Shown piece by piece: positions 1 to 13,361 of a stretch of 64,000 nt of DNA. The notes beneath the pieces are model-generated. The model saw only the letters and a program-made list of their open reading frames with translations, was not told where the DNA came from and ran no database searches. Origin of the DNA: Seiridium cupressi (lineage: Eukaryota > Ascomycota > Sordariomycetes > Amphisphaeriales > Sporocadaceae); the NCBI GenBank assembly GCA_036674765.1, contig JARVKI010000009.1, forward strand, positions 620,001 through 684,000. Direction: 5' to 3'. A program made the translations under genes and the position numbers. How positions within the stretch are numbered: position 1 is the stretch's first letter; every line of letters begins with the position of its first letter.

Positions 1-2721
1 TTTGCGGGAGATCAACATGTTCACGCCATACCTACAAGGTAGAGGCACCCGGGCGAGTCATGCTCACCACACTAATGGTTGGCAGCGAGAGTAAGAGCGC
101 CGTCATTGCCAACGAACGCATGTGTCTACCCGGTGTATGTTGCCGGCGGCGGGACCTGTGATGCGGTCTGGCCGGCGTGAAAGAGGTGGCTGAGAATCTT
201 AATGCCTTCTTGTGGCAGCGTTTAGGCAATAACAGTGTTAGCAGTATAGGAGTGTGACCTTGATAAAGTTAAAAAGGTATGCAGGCCCACAAAAGTACCT
301 CTGATTCTCTGTTCTACTTGGTGGCTGCATTGGATGGTGAGCCTGGTAAGGATAGGTGGCAATATAATCTAGTAGAGCTGCACTCCAATAAGCACACCCG
401 CTTCAGGGGATGTTGAAGCGAGGGCAAGCATGGCGTCGCCTAGACTCGTCAACAATCATCCCTCTTCGCCTACAGTATCTAGTTCTTGTGTTCTCGGTGT
501 CAACGTGTACAGTGATCTGATTGCATTCCGTGGTGACACTTGCTATCACACAGACTGCCGTTTGGGGAGGTTCGTAAATACACGACCGATAAAAGCTTCA
601 ACTCAGTAAACCAATAGTTTTTATGTCCATATGAGCATATTCACGTTACGGAGAATGATCATAGCATGCGAATGACTGTAGGAGATGACCCGTTCTAGTT
701 CTCTTTGTAATTTATCTAGATGTCGGTCGTGATATCCCTTGATTTCTATGCTAGGCAGTAACTACAGATATGACATGTTATTTGTCTGTCGCCTAACGCT
801 GGGCTAACATGCCGGCACTGTTGTCGTCAGCTCTCAAGACCCTGGTCTGATACCTTCCACGGCATGCTACTCTCACCAATACTCGAGAGTCCTACTTGCC
901 CGACACTGCTCTATCCCATCACCTGTGCAGCAGACTCAGGCCATTCTGGGCTTTGGCGAGGAGTCTTCTTAGTACATCTGGACACAACACATCTGCTTGG
1001 GCCCTCCGTCAGTCAACTTGGGGAGAAAACGTCACTGTTCAGCGTCGTTTGACATGACTGGGTTGATGCTTTTTAGTGCTACCAAAACCTCGAGTCGTGT
1101 CAGCTTTTGGAGCCGGATCCAAACCGCATGGCTATTGATGTCAATAGGAAACCTAGTCATCGTACCTACTGTAATGCTTCATGCTGGTGTGTGTAGGTGC
1201 CGCAACAAACTGACTGACCGCATATCAAGAACGCCGGGCCACTGAACACTCGCTTGGAGAGATGTCAGTGACCAATACAAGTCCATTCACGTTCTTCCAC
1301 ATATGCTAGACAGAAGCTGCCTTTCATTACCACTGCGTGTGGACAGGCAGAAGTGTTTCTCGAAATCATCTCCTATTCAAGTAACACATTGAAAGTTATA
1401 CCCGGTGCTGCATTTACTTGCGGTCAGCACTTTATACAACTAGCTTGTGGTGAATCACGAAAGGCTCGCCGAGTTTACTCGGTCATCTTTGAAAGGACGT
1501 CCCTGATGGCCCCAGAACGTAAGGAGTTATCACTGTATCACTTACAGCATCTAATCTTGAATGACGATCAGGGATCTATGGCTAGCCCATGTAGTTGTAA
1601 AAGAAAAGAAAAAACGAAAAAGAAAAAAAGGGCGAACTGTCTCGACCAGCCGGTCGCTTGTTACTTCCAATGGGAGGGGCAATACAAAGGTCCTACGGCT
1701 GGGAAGAGAGGCAGTGCTTGTTTTGTCTCTCCCGCACTCCCTTTCCTCGATTCTAGCCAGGAAGGGAAGCAACATGATGCTCCAAAGGAAACAGCCTCAA
1801 GGCTTCATCCAATTATTTAATCAGCTTGCGCTCGTAGTATGCAATAAACGAGTAGATGTTGATTACACGGGATATAAGTTCAGCATCGCCATATCTTCAG
1901 TGGTGTAACTCGCGTCGCGAAGGGCTGCTTGATAGTTACTTGTAAAAAAACACCCTATAGCCCATGCTACCTGATGTGACAAGTTACCTAGGCCTTTAGT
2001 TCTTCATGGTTGACACGAGTGTAATCTTGCTCATAACATCATCTTGAATCACGGTTTAGGACGATCATCTAATAGGATTACTTTGATGTCAATGTGATTA
2101 GCGCGGGAAAGGGAAACGAAGAGAAGAGAAGAACAGAATCCAAACGGTACGGATAGTCCAATATCAGTGGATAGCCTCGAATTAAAAGATTACAACTAGT
2201 CTGTACGGTACATTCTTCTTTCTCATCATCAATCATCTCAAAAGTCTACGTTTCACCCTCCCACTTCATCGTGACAAAGCTAGGCAGGACTCCTACACCA
2301 AGCACAATGTGCAAAGAAACAACTAGTTACCCGGTCATGTTTGACCGAAAGTATAGGGGGTATATTGCAGACACCATTCAAAAATCCCCACATGCGCCTC
2401 GCTCGTCTCCCAATGAGGCGTAAACAATCAACCGATCAATCAGTCTGTTGAACACAAATGAAGGATGACCACAAAGAAAGATGTAGACCGTATGACGTGG
2501 TCCGGACGATGTCATTAAGGGCTATGACATATAGCAATGGTGGCTGCTAGCTGCTGCCAGCTACCACAGCTAGTGGTGCGACTTGAAATTGCGTCGGGGG
2601 AAAGGTTCTCAGCTTTCTCGTTGGAAGCATTCCTGTCGGTCTGTCCAAGATGTCTTGCACGCGAGGCGAACTCATGCTAGGCGGTCCCTGAACGTTGCGC
2701 AAAGGAGTAGAAACGGACCTC
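1..2721. other. Intergenic, no gene recognised
   Basis: Only short unconvincing ORFs occur on either strand. A purine-rich A/G tract lies at about 1599-1633 and another GA-rich stretch at about 2106-2140. A short inverted repeat (CTAGCTG ... CAGCTAG) lies near 2547-2574, just beyond the 3' end of the TBC gene. No coding exon could be supported, though short multi-exon genes cannot be excluded. Confidence 0.6.
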
Positions 2722-5700
2722 CTAGGTCTTCTTGGTCTTGCCCAAGTGTTGCTTGTACTCGGCGCGGACGACCTTCATAAGCAAGTCGTCGTTCTTGATT
2801 GGAACGAAAGAAGTCAGAGCTTTCATGGCATTCTCGAACTCGGACTCAATGATGTGTTCACTAAGTGCCAGGACGATTGATGTGCTAGTTGCATGCAGAA
2901 TCTCCAGCCCTTTGGATGAGGCGTGCTGTGAAACCTGCTTCCCAGTCTCTGCCGTTGGACTCGGTGGATCCGGTGGTGGTTCGCCCAGAAGCATGAATAC
3001 GTCCCAGATGCGGAGAAAGGACGAAAACGGTATCGACAGATGAAATAATGTCAAATACCACCTTGTTCCATACGCCGTAGGGTCGATGCAAAGCTCCTTA
3101 AGACTCTTAGCCACGCCCTTCTCAGCGAGCCAATACTTCTCAAAGTCTTGCAAGGCTTCCATCAGCTCAACAAAGTTGGGTGAGTACAGACGTTTCAACC
3201 CACGAAGCTCCCACAGTCGTACAAGCATGACGAAACATTTCTCTTCATCATAATAGCTGAGGAGTGTTGCTGCCAGGGAAGCCATACCTTGGACATAGCC
3301 AGTCACCGGAAAGTATAGTGAAAGCGCGTGCAACACGCGGAACAATAACCGTTGTCCGCCTCGATACCGCCTTCGAAACATGATATGTTGGCTGATTGTC
3401 CTTGGCACATCAAGATCGATCTGCACATCATCAGGCGAAGGCTGATCCTGCAGCGAGTGAAACTTTGCGACAAGCTCCTCCTCCGTGGCCAGGGGCTTTT
3501 TGCTATCCCGTGCACTAGTCGAAAGGAATGAGTACCAAGCAGCGGCGCGCCATCTGTCAGGGATGCCCTTCCAGGTTCGCTCGATGAGCTTTAGGTTCTT
3601 CGTATCAAACTCAAAGAACATGCCTTCGCCGTCCTTGCCCGGCTTGATGACCTTGGCCATCTTGCGCCACTTCTCGGTGCGCGACGACTCCTTGTGTTTG
3701 TACTCATCGGCCAACTGGCCGGTGCCTGCGTCATCACCAATGCTGATAAACCCATGCTGCTGTGCGAGCATTTCGCCTGCCTCATCCATCCACCTCCGAT
3801 CCTTGTTATGGGGAAGCAGATTAGCTGCTTGTCGAAGAGCAGAACGGGTGGAGCGTCGTGATGTAGTGGAGAATCCCGAAGCCTGCGTATGTAGAGAGCG
3901 TGCTGACATTTTCCTACTAGGCCCACGCTTTGTCCCGAGGTACTGTGAATGTTGCGCCGCATCCTTTCGTGCCAGAACGTTCCGACGCTTGCGCGGTGAG
4001 TATTGCTTGGGACTGTCCATAACAGTCGGCGGAGCACTAGATGGTGTCATTGGTCGCCTGGGCGCAATGAATCCGTAACGATCGACATCCTCCACTTGAA
4101 CGTCTTCCCAGTCCTCTATGCCCCCTGCGAGCTCGTATGCATTTCGCAGCGGCTCATCTGGTCGCAACGCAGAAGGCGCCGCGGACTCTGGGATCCCAGT
4201 TGCTGGCGTAGGGGCTCCAGGTTGATCGGCCGGATTTATACTTCGGCTGGGGCTTAGACTTCGCCTTGAACTGTAGTGGGCTCGGATGTTAGCACGGTCA
4301 AGGTAAATGCGACACCGGATAATCAAGGAAACCATACGCGTTCTCATCAACATCCGACGGGACTTCCACTGTGGGCTCGAGTCGCTCACCATAAGATGAC
4401 ACTCGGCCCCCGTCTTCCCACCTGAGTCCTTCACCGGGTTCATAGAGCGATCTCACCTTTTGAGATTCCCTTTCCACATCTATGGGTATAAGTCGGATGC
4501 TGGGCGGGTGTTGCGGCGATTTTGGCGAGGACGGAGCCTCAACGGGCGGCGTCGTGGCTCTTTCAGAGGCCACAGAGCGTCTTGGCTCATCGCCTTCAAC
4601 GATGATCGAAGGGGCGGCCCCGTCAAGTGAGGGCTTCGGTATCGTGGAGGGCGCAAGAGGGAACGCGCGTGGCGGCCGTTGCTCCTGGGCCGGCTCGCGC
4701 TGAGCAAACCCGCTATCGTTGCTCATGGTCGCGGCGTGTCTCGAGGGGCGTTTCCCACCAAGCATGATACTGCCGCGCTTGGAAAAGGAGATTTGGTGGA
4801 CGAAGTCGGCGAAATCATCTCCGTCCGGCGCGGATGCACCTGACAGTTTAGGCGAGTTTGGGGAACGCGCCCGGTCATGCCCATCCCCATTTCGTGGTGG
4901 TGGGGCGACGTTGACTAGGGGTGCACTAGCCGCTGTCTTGGCTCCCTTGGGCGACAGGGTCGGGGTCTCTTCATGGTCCTCCACTACAGCCTGAGGCTGA
5001 TGCTTCTTCTTAAGGCGTTTTGTCGACTTCATTGATGGGCCTGCTGATCGGAAGCTGAATGAACGGCGGGAGAAGATTGAGGAGGAAGATGTTTTGTCGG
5101 GGAAATTTGGGGGCGGGGTGGTCGGGGATGTCGGCGATACGGTATTGGCCTCTGACAACCCTGGCGAGGACAGAGGAATGCTGGTTCGGCTATGATTGTT
5201 GGTTCCGTCCACGCTGTAACCCCTGCTCTGATAGTCCGAATATAGTGACGTTGGCGATGACGACCCAATCCGCAAAGGTGGAACGAGCAGCTCCGGAACG
5301 AAGTTTGGTCTTCGAAAGGAGCCGATTTTCTCGTAAGGGAACGGGTCCTCGTCTTCGCTGCTCTCCTCGTAAAATGTGTGCGCCTGCGAGGATAGGGTGG
5401 TTGCGTGTCCCGAGTCCCGTTTTGGGTCGTCGATGTAGGTTCTGGCTGTGGAAAGGGTCCTGAATGCAGGATGCTCTTCCGTGGGCGGAAGGGGGAGAGG
5501 ACCAGAGGGCGGAGGGTAAGGAGGAGTGACCACCACCGGGGCAGGACCCGGTGTCGAAACACACGAAGTCGGACGCGTTGCTGCAGCGCGCTTATAACGC
5601 AATGGCGATTTCGCAGGTGGGATTGGTATAGGCGGCTCGGCCTGAGTGGTCTGATCGTACCGGAGAGCAACTAAGTTAGTGTCGTCCTTGAAGGGGATGA

Positions 5701-5755
5701 ACGCCGCCGGTCGGGACTTGTAGCGTGCGCTTGCGTATCTTTGTGGAGGCATCAT
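2722..5755 (-). CDS. TBC-domain Rab GTPase-activating protein
   Basis: Two exons, 5755-4338 and 4270-2722, are joined by a 67-bp intron (GTATGG donor, GCTAAC branch, CACTACAG acceptor), giving 988 aa. The start is the first of two adjacent ATGs (MMPPQRYAS); the CA-rich DNA upstream looks like a 5' leader. The first ~690 residues are Ser/Pro-rich and probably disordered. The C-terminal part (about 700-930) is a TBC domain with both catalytic signatures: the arginine finger IDLDVPRT (Arg about residue 763) and the glutamine finger YVQGM. By family knowledge it stimulates GTP hydrolysis by a Rab GTPase in membrane traffic; the target Rab and the yeast Gyp orthologue cannot be told from the sequence. 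The short Lys-rich tail (KQHLGKTKKT) ends the protein. The family call is secure and the exact start fairly secure. Confidence 0.92.
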
Positions 5756-8700
5756 ATTGCTCCTCGTCACAAGGAAAAAAGAGGCTGTGTTGCTTGTCCA
5801 CAACACGAAGTCAAGCGCAGGTCTTGTCTGTTGTGTCACGAAATCCTAAAGTGGCTAATCTGGCGGCCGAGAACCAAGACCTAACGCCACTCTGCTGTTT
5901 CCCTCGCGATCACCTAAATATGGTGGGAAAGTGCCGCTGTGAATGTACCAATTGGACTGACAAGCGTGGCTTGAACGTAATGTGGTTGAGGCAAGCAGTC
6001 CGTGGGTTTCGGGTAACTCAAAGAGTTCCTGTCCGAGAAACAGGGTTGGTGGTTGGGAGGCACGGCTGATGGGTAGGTGAAAGTTGAGGTGGATGTTGTG
6101 TTAAACCCTGGCAGGCTCGTGGTCGTGGTCGTGTAAGAGCTTGGTGTTCCACACCCAGTGGAATGAACAATGACTCCAGCTCTGGCTTGTACCATACAAC
6201 TCTCTGTTCACCAAAATGCCCGGTGCTTGGCGTATGACGACCCGAGGGACCAGCGATTGTTTATTTTGGCAGGGTGCTAGGAAGGGGTTGCGAGGGATGT
6301 GGTATATTTATCATGGAGGTTCACATCCGAGAATTGTTTTTGCTTGGGGTCCGGTCTGTGGAATGCATGAAGGGTAGGGAACCACTTGGGTTGAACAGGT
6401 ATTGCCAAGATAGATCTAGAGGTAGCTCAGGGTCGGTCCTTTCCCTAGTATGCATCCGTAACAAGTCACTTCCTGTATGACAGGTCCAGAGGCATCATCT
6501 GACATTGCTTCGTTGCTCCATCGGTTATGTGACCCGGCATTGCCTGACAGCAGCTGAACACCCACTCCCGGGCGACAAACACATTATGCCTGAGCGGAGA
6601 ATGGGAAGGACTACATACAATGTGAAGGACCTCAGCCCAGGGTCTAGGTAGCCGGGGACCGCTTGGCTGGCTGGCAGAAAGAAAAACGACACACCAATCC
6701 ATAGAGCCGTGGCCACATCGAGCCGTATCCCCCCCCCAAAGCCCATCAATCGCAGCCATGCACATCATCAGTCACAACAAAGCACCTATTCCCAATCGGT
6801 GGGTGGTCTGTTCGTGCGTGTACGCCCGTTGCCCTTCTAGGTAGGGTATCCAGCTGGGCGAGCGCTGGCATTGGTCGGGCTGAAACCTGATGCTTCCCCC
6901 ATTCTGAGTTGTTTCTTTTTCCTTCCTCGGGGTCCACACTTTTTGGGTCAAATAGTGCTCGGCCATGCGTGATGTCTCGCGCTTTAGGCTCGAAAAGAAT
7001 ATGGTTGACAGCTCATAAGCAAGTCCATTAGAAACCAAGAAGAAACCTAGTTGCCAGTTGACTCAGCCCTATCCCGTCCGAGGCCGGGATGAATCACGGC
7101 TTGCAACTCTGTCATTTCGCTTCTTGTGTTTAGCAAGGCCAGTGTTGGTACCGCCCACGATGACGCTGGCTATTCGCTCTTGGCGTTTATGCTGCCTATT
7201 GACTCTGCTTTCGGAGGTCTTTGAAAATGCATACCTCAACACAGTCTAGTCCACTCCACACATGCTCACCCCGCATTGCACTACCGGGAGATCTGCTACT
7301 GTGCTCCCGGAATCTACATCCCTAGTATAGTCACCGGCAACACCGACTTTGGTGATCTCTCATATATCCCCTCCTTGAGCTGACGCGCCATGTCGCTTCA
7401 AGCACCGCAAGTCCGATGTGTGCTTCCGAACGACCATCCTGGCAGGTCACCGCCCATGACGAAACTTGCTTGTGTTGGAGAGGTGTGGCCCACCGTTCTA
7501 TTGGAGGTAAAACATGGGCGGTGTTCTATTCTATACACCGCTCTCCGTCGCCTCTAGCCATGCCTTCCTCCTAGCTGTCTGGCAGCTCCCCTCCCGACGC
7601 CTAGGATCCGGTGCTAGGAAGAGTGTTTAATGTAGGCCTTTTTCGGGGAGCGGATATGAGAAAGACGTAACTACCCATGATTATATCTAACTAGTTCGAA
7701 GGCGCCTCGCGAATAACAAGAAAACTCACGATTGCTTGTGACAGAAGGCGGCCACCAGCAGCGGGGGCAACGTTCATGCGACATGGTGGGGATTCATACT
7801 CCATCCCGCCCGAGCGGAACGTCTTACTCCAGTGGGCACTGCGATGAAATATTGCCAGCAATTTCGACGTGGCTCTTTATCCAGCCAGCCAGCGCAGTCA
7901 ACCGAGTGATGAGCCCGTCTCAGCTAGGTTAATGCATTACCAGGTCATGTGTGAGCATTAGCTTTCTTCTTGTGGTGGCACTCTTGCCTCTCATTCTAAG
8001 TTGGGTTCGGAGCGGAACATGATAACTCCTCACCTTACTGTATATACTCTATGATGACGCAGGTTCTCAGACTGTTCTTGATTACAACAAGTCTCGGAGA
8101 CCTGCATTCAAACGAGGGCTCAAGGTTTACTTAAAAAATCATCTAACGGCAACCTTGATGGTTTCAAAGAGTCACACAGAGCATGCTTGACGAAATGTCG
8201 GTGATGGTTCCTGCAGCTATCATGCAGCCTCCACTGTTGGTCAGAACCCGACGTTTCCTCGAAAATAATTGGTCAATACAACACATGCGTAGCCACAATA
8301 GCACATAATAGTCAGCCTGTAGTATTCTGGTTATGCGTTCGCCCGAGAACAATCGAGAGGCGTGTCTAGCTACTACTAGATCTAGTGACTAACATGTTCT
8401 TTTATCTGCCGTAAATACTGTGCTGACGCAACCTTTCATCTTGTGCTAACACTACGTTCCTTGCATCACACGTGATATCTCTCATGAATCCTGGAGCAAG
8501 AGGTGTCGGGAGGGACTAACGTCTTGTTCGGTCCTCCGCTGCCTGACAACAAGATCTCAAAACGCCAATCACACATGTGACTTACAACGTGTGATGCTAT
8601 GGGCACTTAGTTATCCAATATTGGGTAAGCTGGCCTTCTGGCTTATCCATACTACTTGCGACTTCAGCTGAACAATATTAGAACTGTAATAAAATCATTG

Positions 8701-8795
8701 AGTCACCAATGTGCATTGTTGATCATGATATAATTCTATCGCTAATGCATACAGACCTATGACTAGCTCCGAGTAAACACCACCCAAGGTAATTC
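5756..8795. other. Intergenic; 5' leader of TBC gene plus unassigned DNA
   Basis: About 3 kb separates two minus-strand genes. The portion at 5756-6200 reads on the minus strand as ATG-poor, CA/CT-rich sequence typical of a fungal 5' leader; a 93-codon ORF there is Thr/Ser/Pro-rich and probably not translated. A hairpin with 7-bp arms (CCGGGAG at 7284-7290, CTCCCGG at 7304-7310) lies mid-interval. No other gene was recognised. Confidence 0.55.
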
Positions 8796-11294
8796 TCAAA
8801 CCTCCTCGTTCTCCCAGTCCTTTTCCCCAAACATCCGCCGGCCGCTGGATTCCAACTTTTCGAGAAATTCGGGCGGGATTGTTGGTATGTATTTCCTTGC
8901 TCGTTCCCGGTTGGCTCCTCCGAACCCGGCACCATAAGAGACTAACATGTCTGTAACGGATGGCAATGAGAAGGGGAGCATGAGTGACGGGTCGAAATTG
9001 ATGCCGTCAGGTACGTCGTCTTCTTCTTCGTCGAGATTTGCTGGGTTTGGTGTCCCCTGCACACTACCGGCGGCTTCTAGATCGTTCCCATTTGTGCTCT
9101 TAATTGGCGTTGACGGAACACTGCTGCGCGAAGGCGAAGCCGTTCTCCTGCGGTCTCTCTTGATCGCTGCTTCTTTCTGGATTGCCTCAAGGTATTTCAG
9201 AGCACTTTTTGGCAAGCCCTTCTCTCCAACTTCAGGACGATAGTTCTTAGCTGAGTATATGAGCTGCTGGGGACTGAGTCGAGGCAGCTGCTGTAGCGTT
9301 CCAACCAAAACCTCAAGATCATCCGGGTCTAGCGATGAGAAGCACTGGAGCCACTGGAGTAATTGGATGACGGGAGCGAGGTGCCTTCGTGCCGCGTCGA
9401 TGGTGGTTTCTCCAGTGGCAGTCATTTCTCCATGCTCATAGTGCTCGGGCTTCCGGTTGTTCGTCCTTGCCCAGTCCTCTAATACAGAAACGTTCATCCT
9501 GATCTGCATGGCCTTTGTTCTAGCCAAGTACTTTCGGTTATTCATAATGCGGTTGAACAGCTCGGCGCCAAGCCAGTATATGAGCTGTGAGATGATCTGT
9601 GCCGTGATGACGGAATGGATATCGTACAAGTCGAGCACGAATAAGGTTGAAGAGAGGAGAGATGTGACATTTCGTGGAGCTGGTTTTGCCCTTTGTTTTG
9701 GCGAGGGTGGCCGCATGCGCTTTTCTAACGGCTCTGCCTTGACCTCCTTTTTCCGCTTGAATAGTTTCCACTCATGCTGGAAGGTGACGTCCTCAAACCC
9801 TGGAATAGTTTCGTGCTCTAGCATAGCAACGTCAAGCACTTTGTCAAGTCTCCTTTCGGCGTCTCTGACGATAAGTATAAAGATCTCATTGACCAACTCC
9901 GCAAGTTGGGCTTGGAATTCGGTGGTTGCCTCCACCAGTCCGGCATCCTTCTTCAAATAGTGGAGCAATAGAGTGGCGTTCGACATCCAGAACGCCAAGA
10001 TGGTCATATCCCATTGATGCTGCTCCACCACATCGTTTATCTTGTCTTGCGCACGTACGAGGAGTTCAGCTAGCAGGTCGTGGCTTGCATGATAATGCGC
10101 GTACCTCGCGCTCAAGAATATCATGTTTGCGGGGACAGGTTTTTGCGAAGGCGATCGCTGCGGGCGCATATTGGTGATGATGATATCCAATAATCTGTCA
10201 AGCTCGCTCTCTTGAAAGACGAACATTTGGTCGTGTAGACAACGGCTCCAGTCGAACTCTTGTGCTTCTTCTTCCAAATCGTCTGTTGACTCGGGTTGAT
10301 CGTCTATGCCTACGTTGCCGAGATCAACCTCAAGGTCGCGGGCGCTATCCATCATCATCCGCCGCCTCAATTCGGTCTCGGCTAGCTCCTCTTCGATTCG
10401 ATCTTCAAACCCAGGTTGGTAAAAGTCATCCGTGACCCCGGCATTCCCAATGTTGTAGCCATTGTTACTCAGGTAAAACGACATCTCGCTATCGGGTGCA
10501 ATGAAATCGAACGCCGTCCGGCCCGAGGATGTCTTGGCCTCGGGAGAAGCTCCGTTATCAAGCAGGATCTTGGCGATACCTTTGTGTCGATTGGTCATAG
10601 CCCACATGAGGGCATTCCACTGGTTGCGGTCTTGCTTGTCCACATCTACGCCAGCATCGACAAGAGCTTGTACCACACTTTCGTGGCCAAAGCAGCTCGC
10701 ATATACCAGGGGTGGCGTTCCATCCTCGTCCAGGGCGTTCCCATCTACTAATGATTTGGCCTTGCCACCCACAATCGCTTTCACCTGATCGATATCGCCA
10801 TTACTAGCTGCCATAGCCAGGGACTTCTGCAGTATCTTTTTCTTTTCATCGTCGGATAGCTTCTCATCCCCTGCGATTGCGTCTACGTCCACCAAGCCTT
10901 CACTACTCTGATGTTGAGCCTGGGCAGCCAGCATCTCCATGAGCCTTGTGTCGCTATCAGCGATGCCCTTGGTGATATCTTGCTCGTAATTCGGGTCGTC
11001 TAGTGTCAACTGGTTGAACTTGAGGGGCTTCGCTAGCATCGGACTCGTCAGGAACTGTGATTGTCCTAGTATGTCATCCGTCAGTTCGAGGTTCCAAGGG
11101 TGACGGCGCAGCCCTGCGGTTGAATGCTACGCACCTTGCCAACCATCATAGAATTCCGTTTCCCTGACCAACTCTGTATTAATGTGTCGCCGGTCGTCTA
11201 GCGACTTCGGCAGGTCGGCAGGCAGGTCCCTCGGCTTCTTGATGGGCTGGTCGTCGCCAAAACCCCCACCATCGTCAGGGTCCCCGAAGTCCAT
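8796..11294 (-). CDS. Ankyrin-repeat and DIL (dilute) domain protein
   Basis: Exon 1 is 11294-11135 and exon 2 is 11065-8796; the 69-bp intron has a GTGCGT donor and ends in CTAG. The joined frame (DGWQ then GQSQFLTSP) is continuous, giving 809 aa. Residues ~130-245 hold ankyrin repeats (pattern GTPPLVYASCFGHESVV and NALMWAM..HKGIAKILL..GA). Residues ~330-670 match the DIL domain known from the cargo-binding tail of class V myosins, with helical blocks such as MTILAFWMSNATLLLHYL and the stretch around QLIYWLGAELFNRIM. The protein has no motor domain. Fungal DIL-ankyrin proteins of this layout are known but little characterised. A role as an adaptor linking membrane or cargo to transport machinery is inference. 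The C-terminus is acidic and Ser-rich. Confidence 0.9.
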
Positions 11295-11959
11295 TGTGTC
11301 GGTGCCACACCCGAGATGTAACTCAGCGCTGGATCATGCTTTCACCCCTGTGTAGAGAGTCGAGTTCGTGGAGTCGTAATACTTGTTTCCTTGGCTGCCT
11401 CGTAATGACGTTGGCCAGACTTGTCCTTTCAGATTGTTTGGGCTCAAGGGTGGATGGAATCCCATGGCATTGATTAGGTGGGTATGTCATGTATGAGCCT
11501 TTGGTGGACCGGCTGGTCCGTGCATTACCCAGCTCAATGCAGAGGACAAACGTCTGACGTCCACTTCCAGTAGCAAAGCGGGAACACTCCATAGGATTTG
11601 ATATCTTGGCCCATTTTATTCCACCAGCTTCCCATATTATTGCCTATTAAGCTGTCGGGCTCATTAATATCTATGGTGCCGCGCCATAGACTGCGACGAT
11701 TGACTATACGTTGAGATGTCCCAATTCTAGTACCCACTACTTAGTTGGTCTCAGTTGCAACAGAACCCAACAGAACCCAACGGTGAATGAACACTATCAT
11801 GGATTCGGCATGATAATGGGAAATTGTGATATGCGCTTAAATTGCAGATGGAGGAATCACTGTGCATGTAATTGAGTGCACACTTTTCATGGCTGAGCCA
11901 CCTGTTTGTGGAATCCCTGTTTTCACAGCAGTCTATATCGGACATTTATTTTCCTTGCC
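11295..11959. other. Intergenic between ankyrin-DIL gene and allantoicase
   Basis: This 0.67 kb holds the promoter of the ankyrin-DIL gene and the 3' flank of allantoicase, both on the minus strand. A direct repeat of the motif ACAGAACCCA occurs twice near 11760-11778. No gene was recognised. Confidence 0.5.
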
Positions 11960-13091
11960 TCAAATAGATCTCTTCGCTAGGACCCGAAGTCGTTTGACTC
12001 CACCATCTGGAATGATGGTCAGTTTCACATGAGTGAACGGCTTATCCTTCACCGAGCTTGCAAAGGTGTGCTCTTGATCTGGACCGCATTTGCTGGGTTC
12101 CACAACCTCAATCCACCCTTCTGCGTCAGCACCTGGCTCACCCTCTCCTTTCCATTCAATGGCATCCAGCTTGGTCTTCTGAGGGAAATTGCCTCTAAAA
12201 AACGCGGTGTCCACGACGAAGCTCTGAATGAGGGCTGGTGCACCGAGACGGATAATAGCCCAGTCAACATGTCCCTTGGTTCTGGACCGAGCCGTTTCCC
12301 AACCATCGCCCATGTCTTTGCCGCGACCGGGCAGCACAAGGTTGTCTTTGGTGCCAAAATGCTGGTCGCTGCAAGATACAGCCACAGCACCGTTTTGAGC
12401 CGCACCTAGGTCAAAGATGGCCTCTACATCTTGGGGGAAGACAGGGACGGCGTGCCCAAAGAATCGGAATCTAGCTATTCCACCGTCTGGGTACATGTTA
12501 AGCCGAACGTGTGTATACTGCTTCGATGAAGGTTCGTCGAGTTTCCAGCCGAACCGCTGGGATGGACCACACTCCCGAATGTCAAGGATTGGCTCCCAAT
12601 TGCCTTTTCCGCCCTTCCACGACAAAACCTCGTCGTCGTCTTGGGTAAAGCAACCTTCGACGGAGATTGCGGGAGCATGGTTTCCTGAGAAGAAGGCGGT
12701 ATCTACCTCAACTCCGACAACAGTGCCAGAAGCTACTCCAAGTCGAATCACAACCCAGTCAAAGGGCTCAGTATTGTGTCTTCTTGTTTCCCAGCCGTCG
12801 TACCAAGCTCCGGTATAGACCATTTTACCAGGCTGCCGGATAGGGGGAGTGGGTGTAATGAGGTTCAACGCATCTGCGAACCACTCATCTGAGAACCCAA
12901 GGATCTTGCCGCCCAATGTTCCGGAAATCAAGTCTAGAGTGCGCCCATGTTAGTGAGCTCGAATCAGGAAACGCCAATGGGATCTGAGAATCGTTACCAA
13001 TGCTGCTAGAACGGAATGTCTTGTCAATGTCTTCCGTGGCAACAGAAGTTGCCTTGACAGGGGCAAGCTTGTATTCAATATCGTCGCTCAT
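11960..13091 (-). CDS. Allantoicase
   Basis: Allantoicase (EC 3.5.3.4) hydrolyses allantoate to ureidoglycolate and urea in purine catabolism. Exon 1 is 13091-12998 and exon 2 is 12933-11960; the 64-bp intron has a GTAACG donor, a CACTAACAT branch point and a CTCTAG acceptor. The protein is 355 aa, close to the ~340 of yeast Dal2. Two copies of the family's ~150-residue beta-sandwich unit are visible; each carries an 'M/DGWET.R' block, a 'DW.(I/V)IRLG' block, a 'VDTAFF.GN' block and an end 'THV(R/K)L..(Y/I)PDGG(I/V).R.R'. The start ATG (MSDDIEYKLAP) is the first after the likely promoter. A UaY-type element and a GATA site lie 220-280 bp upstream, consistent with pathway induction by uric acid and nitrogen repression. 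No other purine-pathway gene is adjacent. Confidence 0.96.
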
Positions 13092-13312
13092 GGTGAAGGT
13101 ATTGCCAGCAGAGAGAAATAACACGACTCGTCCTCTATGCTACTTCTGACCAGACGGAGGCTTCCAATCGTCTGGATAAAACACAATCCAAGATTAAAAT
13201 CCTTGCTTGGTTAACATTTCACGCAAATGCCGTTGAGATCACCGAGTCTATTCACCCCACCACGATGATGGCGGGGCAGTTCCGGGAACGGCGCGTCTCG
13301 AAATCGCACATA

Positions 13313-13326
13313 TCGGCCGGATCCGA
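13313..13326. promoter_or_regulatory. UaY-type binding site, TCGG-N6-CCGA
   Basis: The sequence TCGG-CCGGAT-CCGA fits exactly the TCGG-N6-CCGA element bound by the Zn2Cys6 regulator UaY, the uric-acid-responsive activator of purine-utilisation genes in Aspergillus nidulans (and by Ppr1 in yeast). It lies about 220 bp upstream of the allantoicase ATG. The match is seen directly; binding and function are inferred from the family and the context. Confidence 0.7.
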
Positions 13327-13361
13327 AGTCATCTTGGATATGTACTAACAAACATAGCCAC

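Noticed and set aside
5914..6195. 93-codon Thr/Ser-rich ORF upstream of the TBC gene
   Set aside because: Fits an untranslated CA-rich leader better than a protein; no conserved feature.
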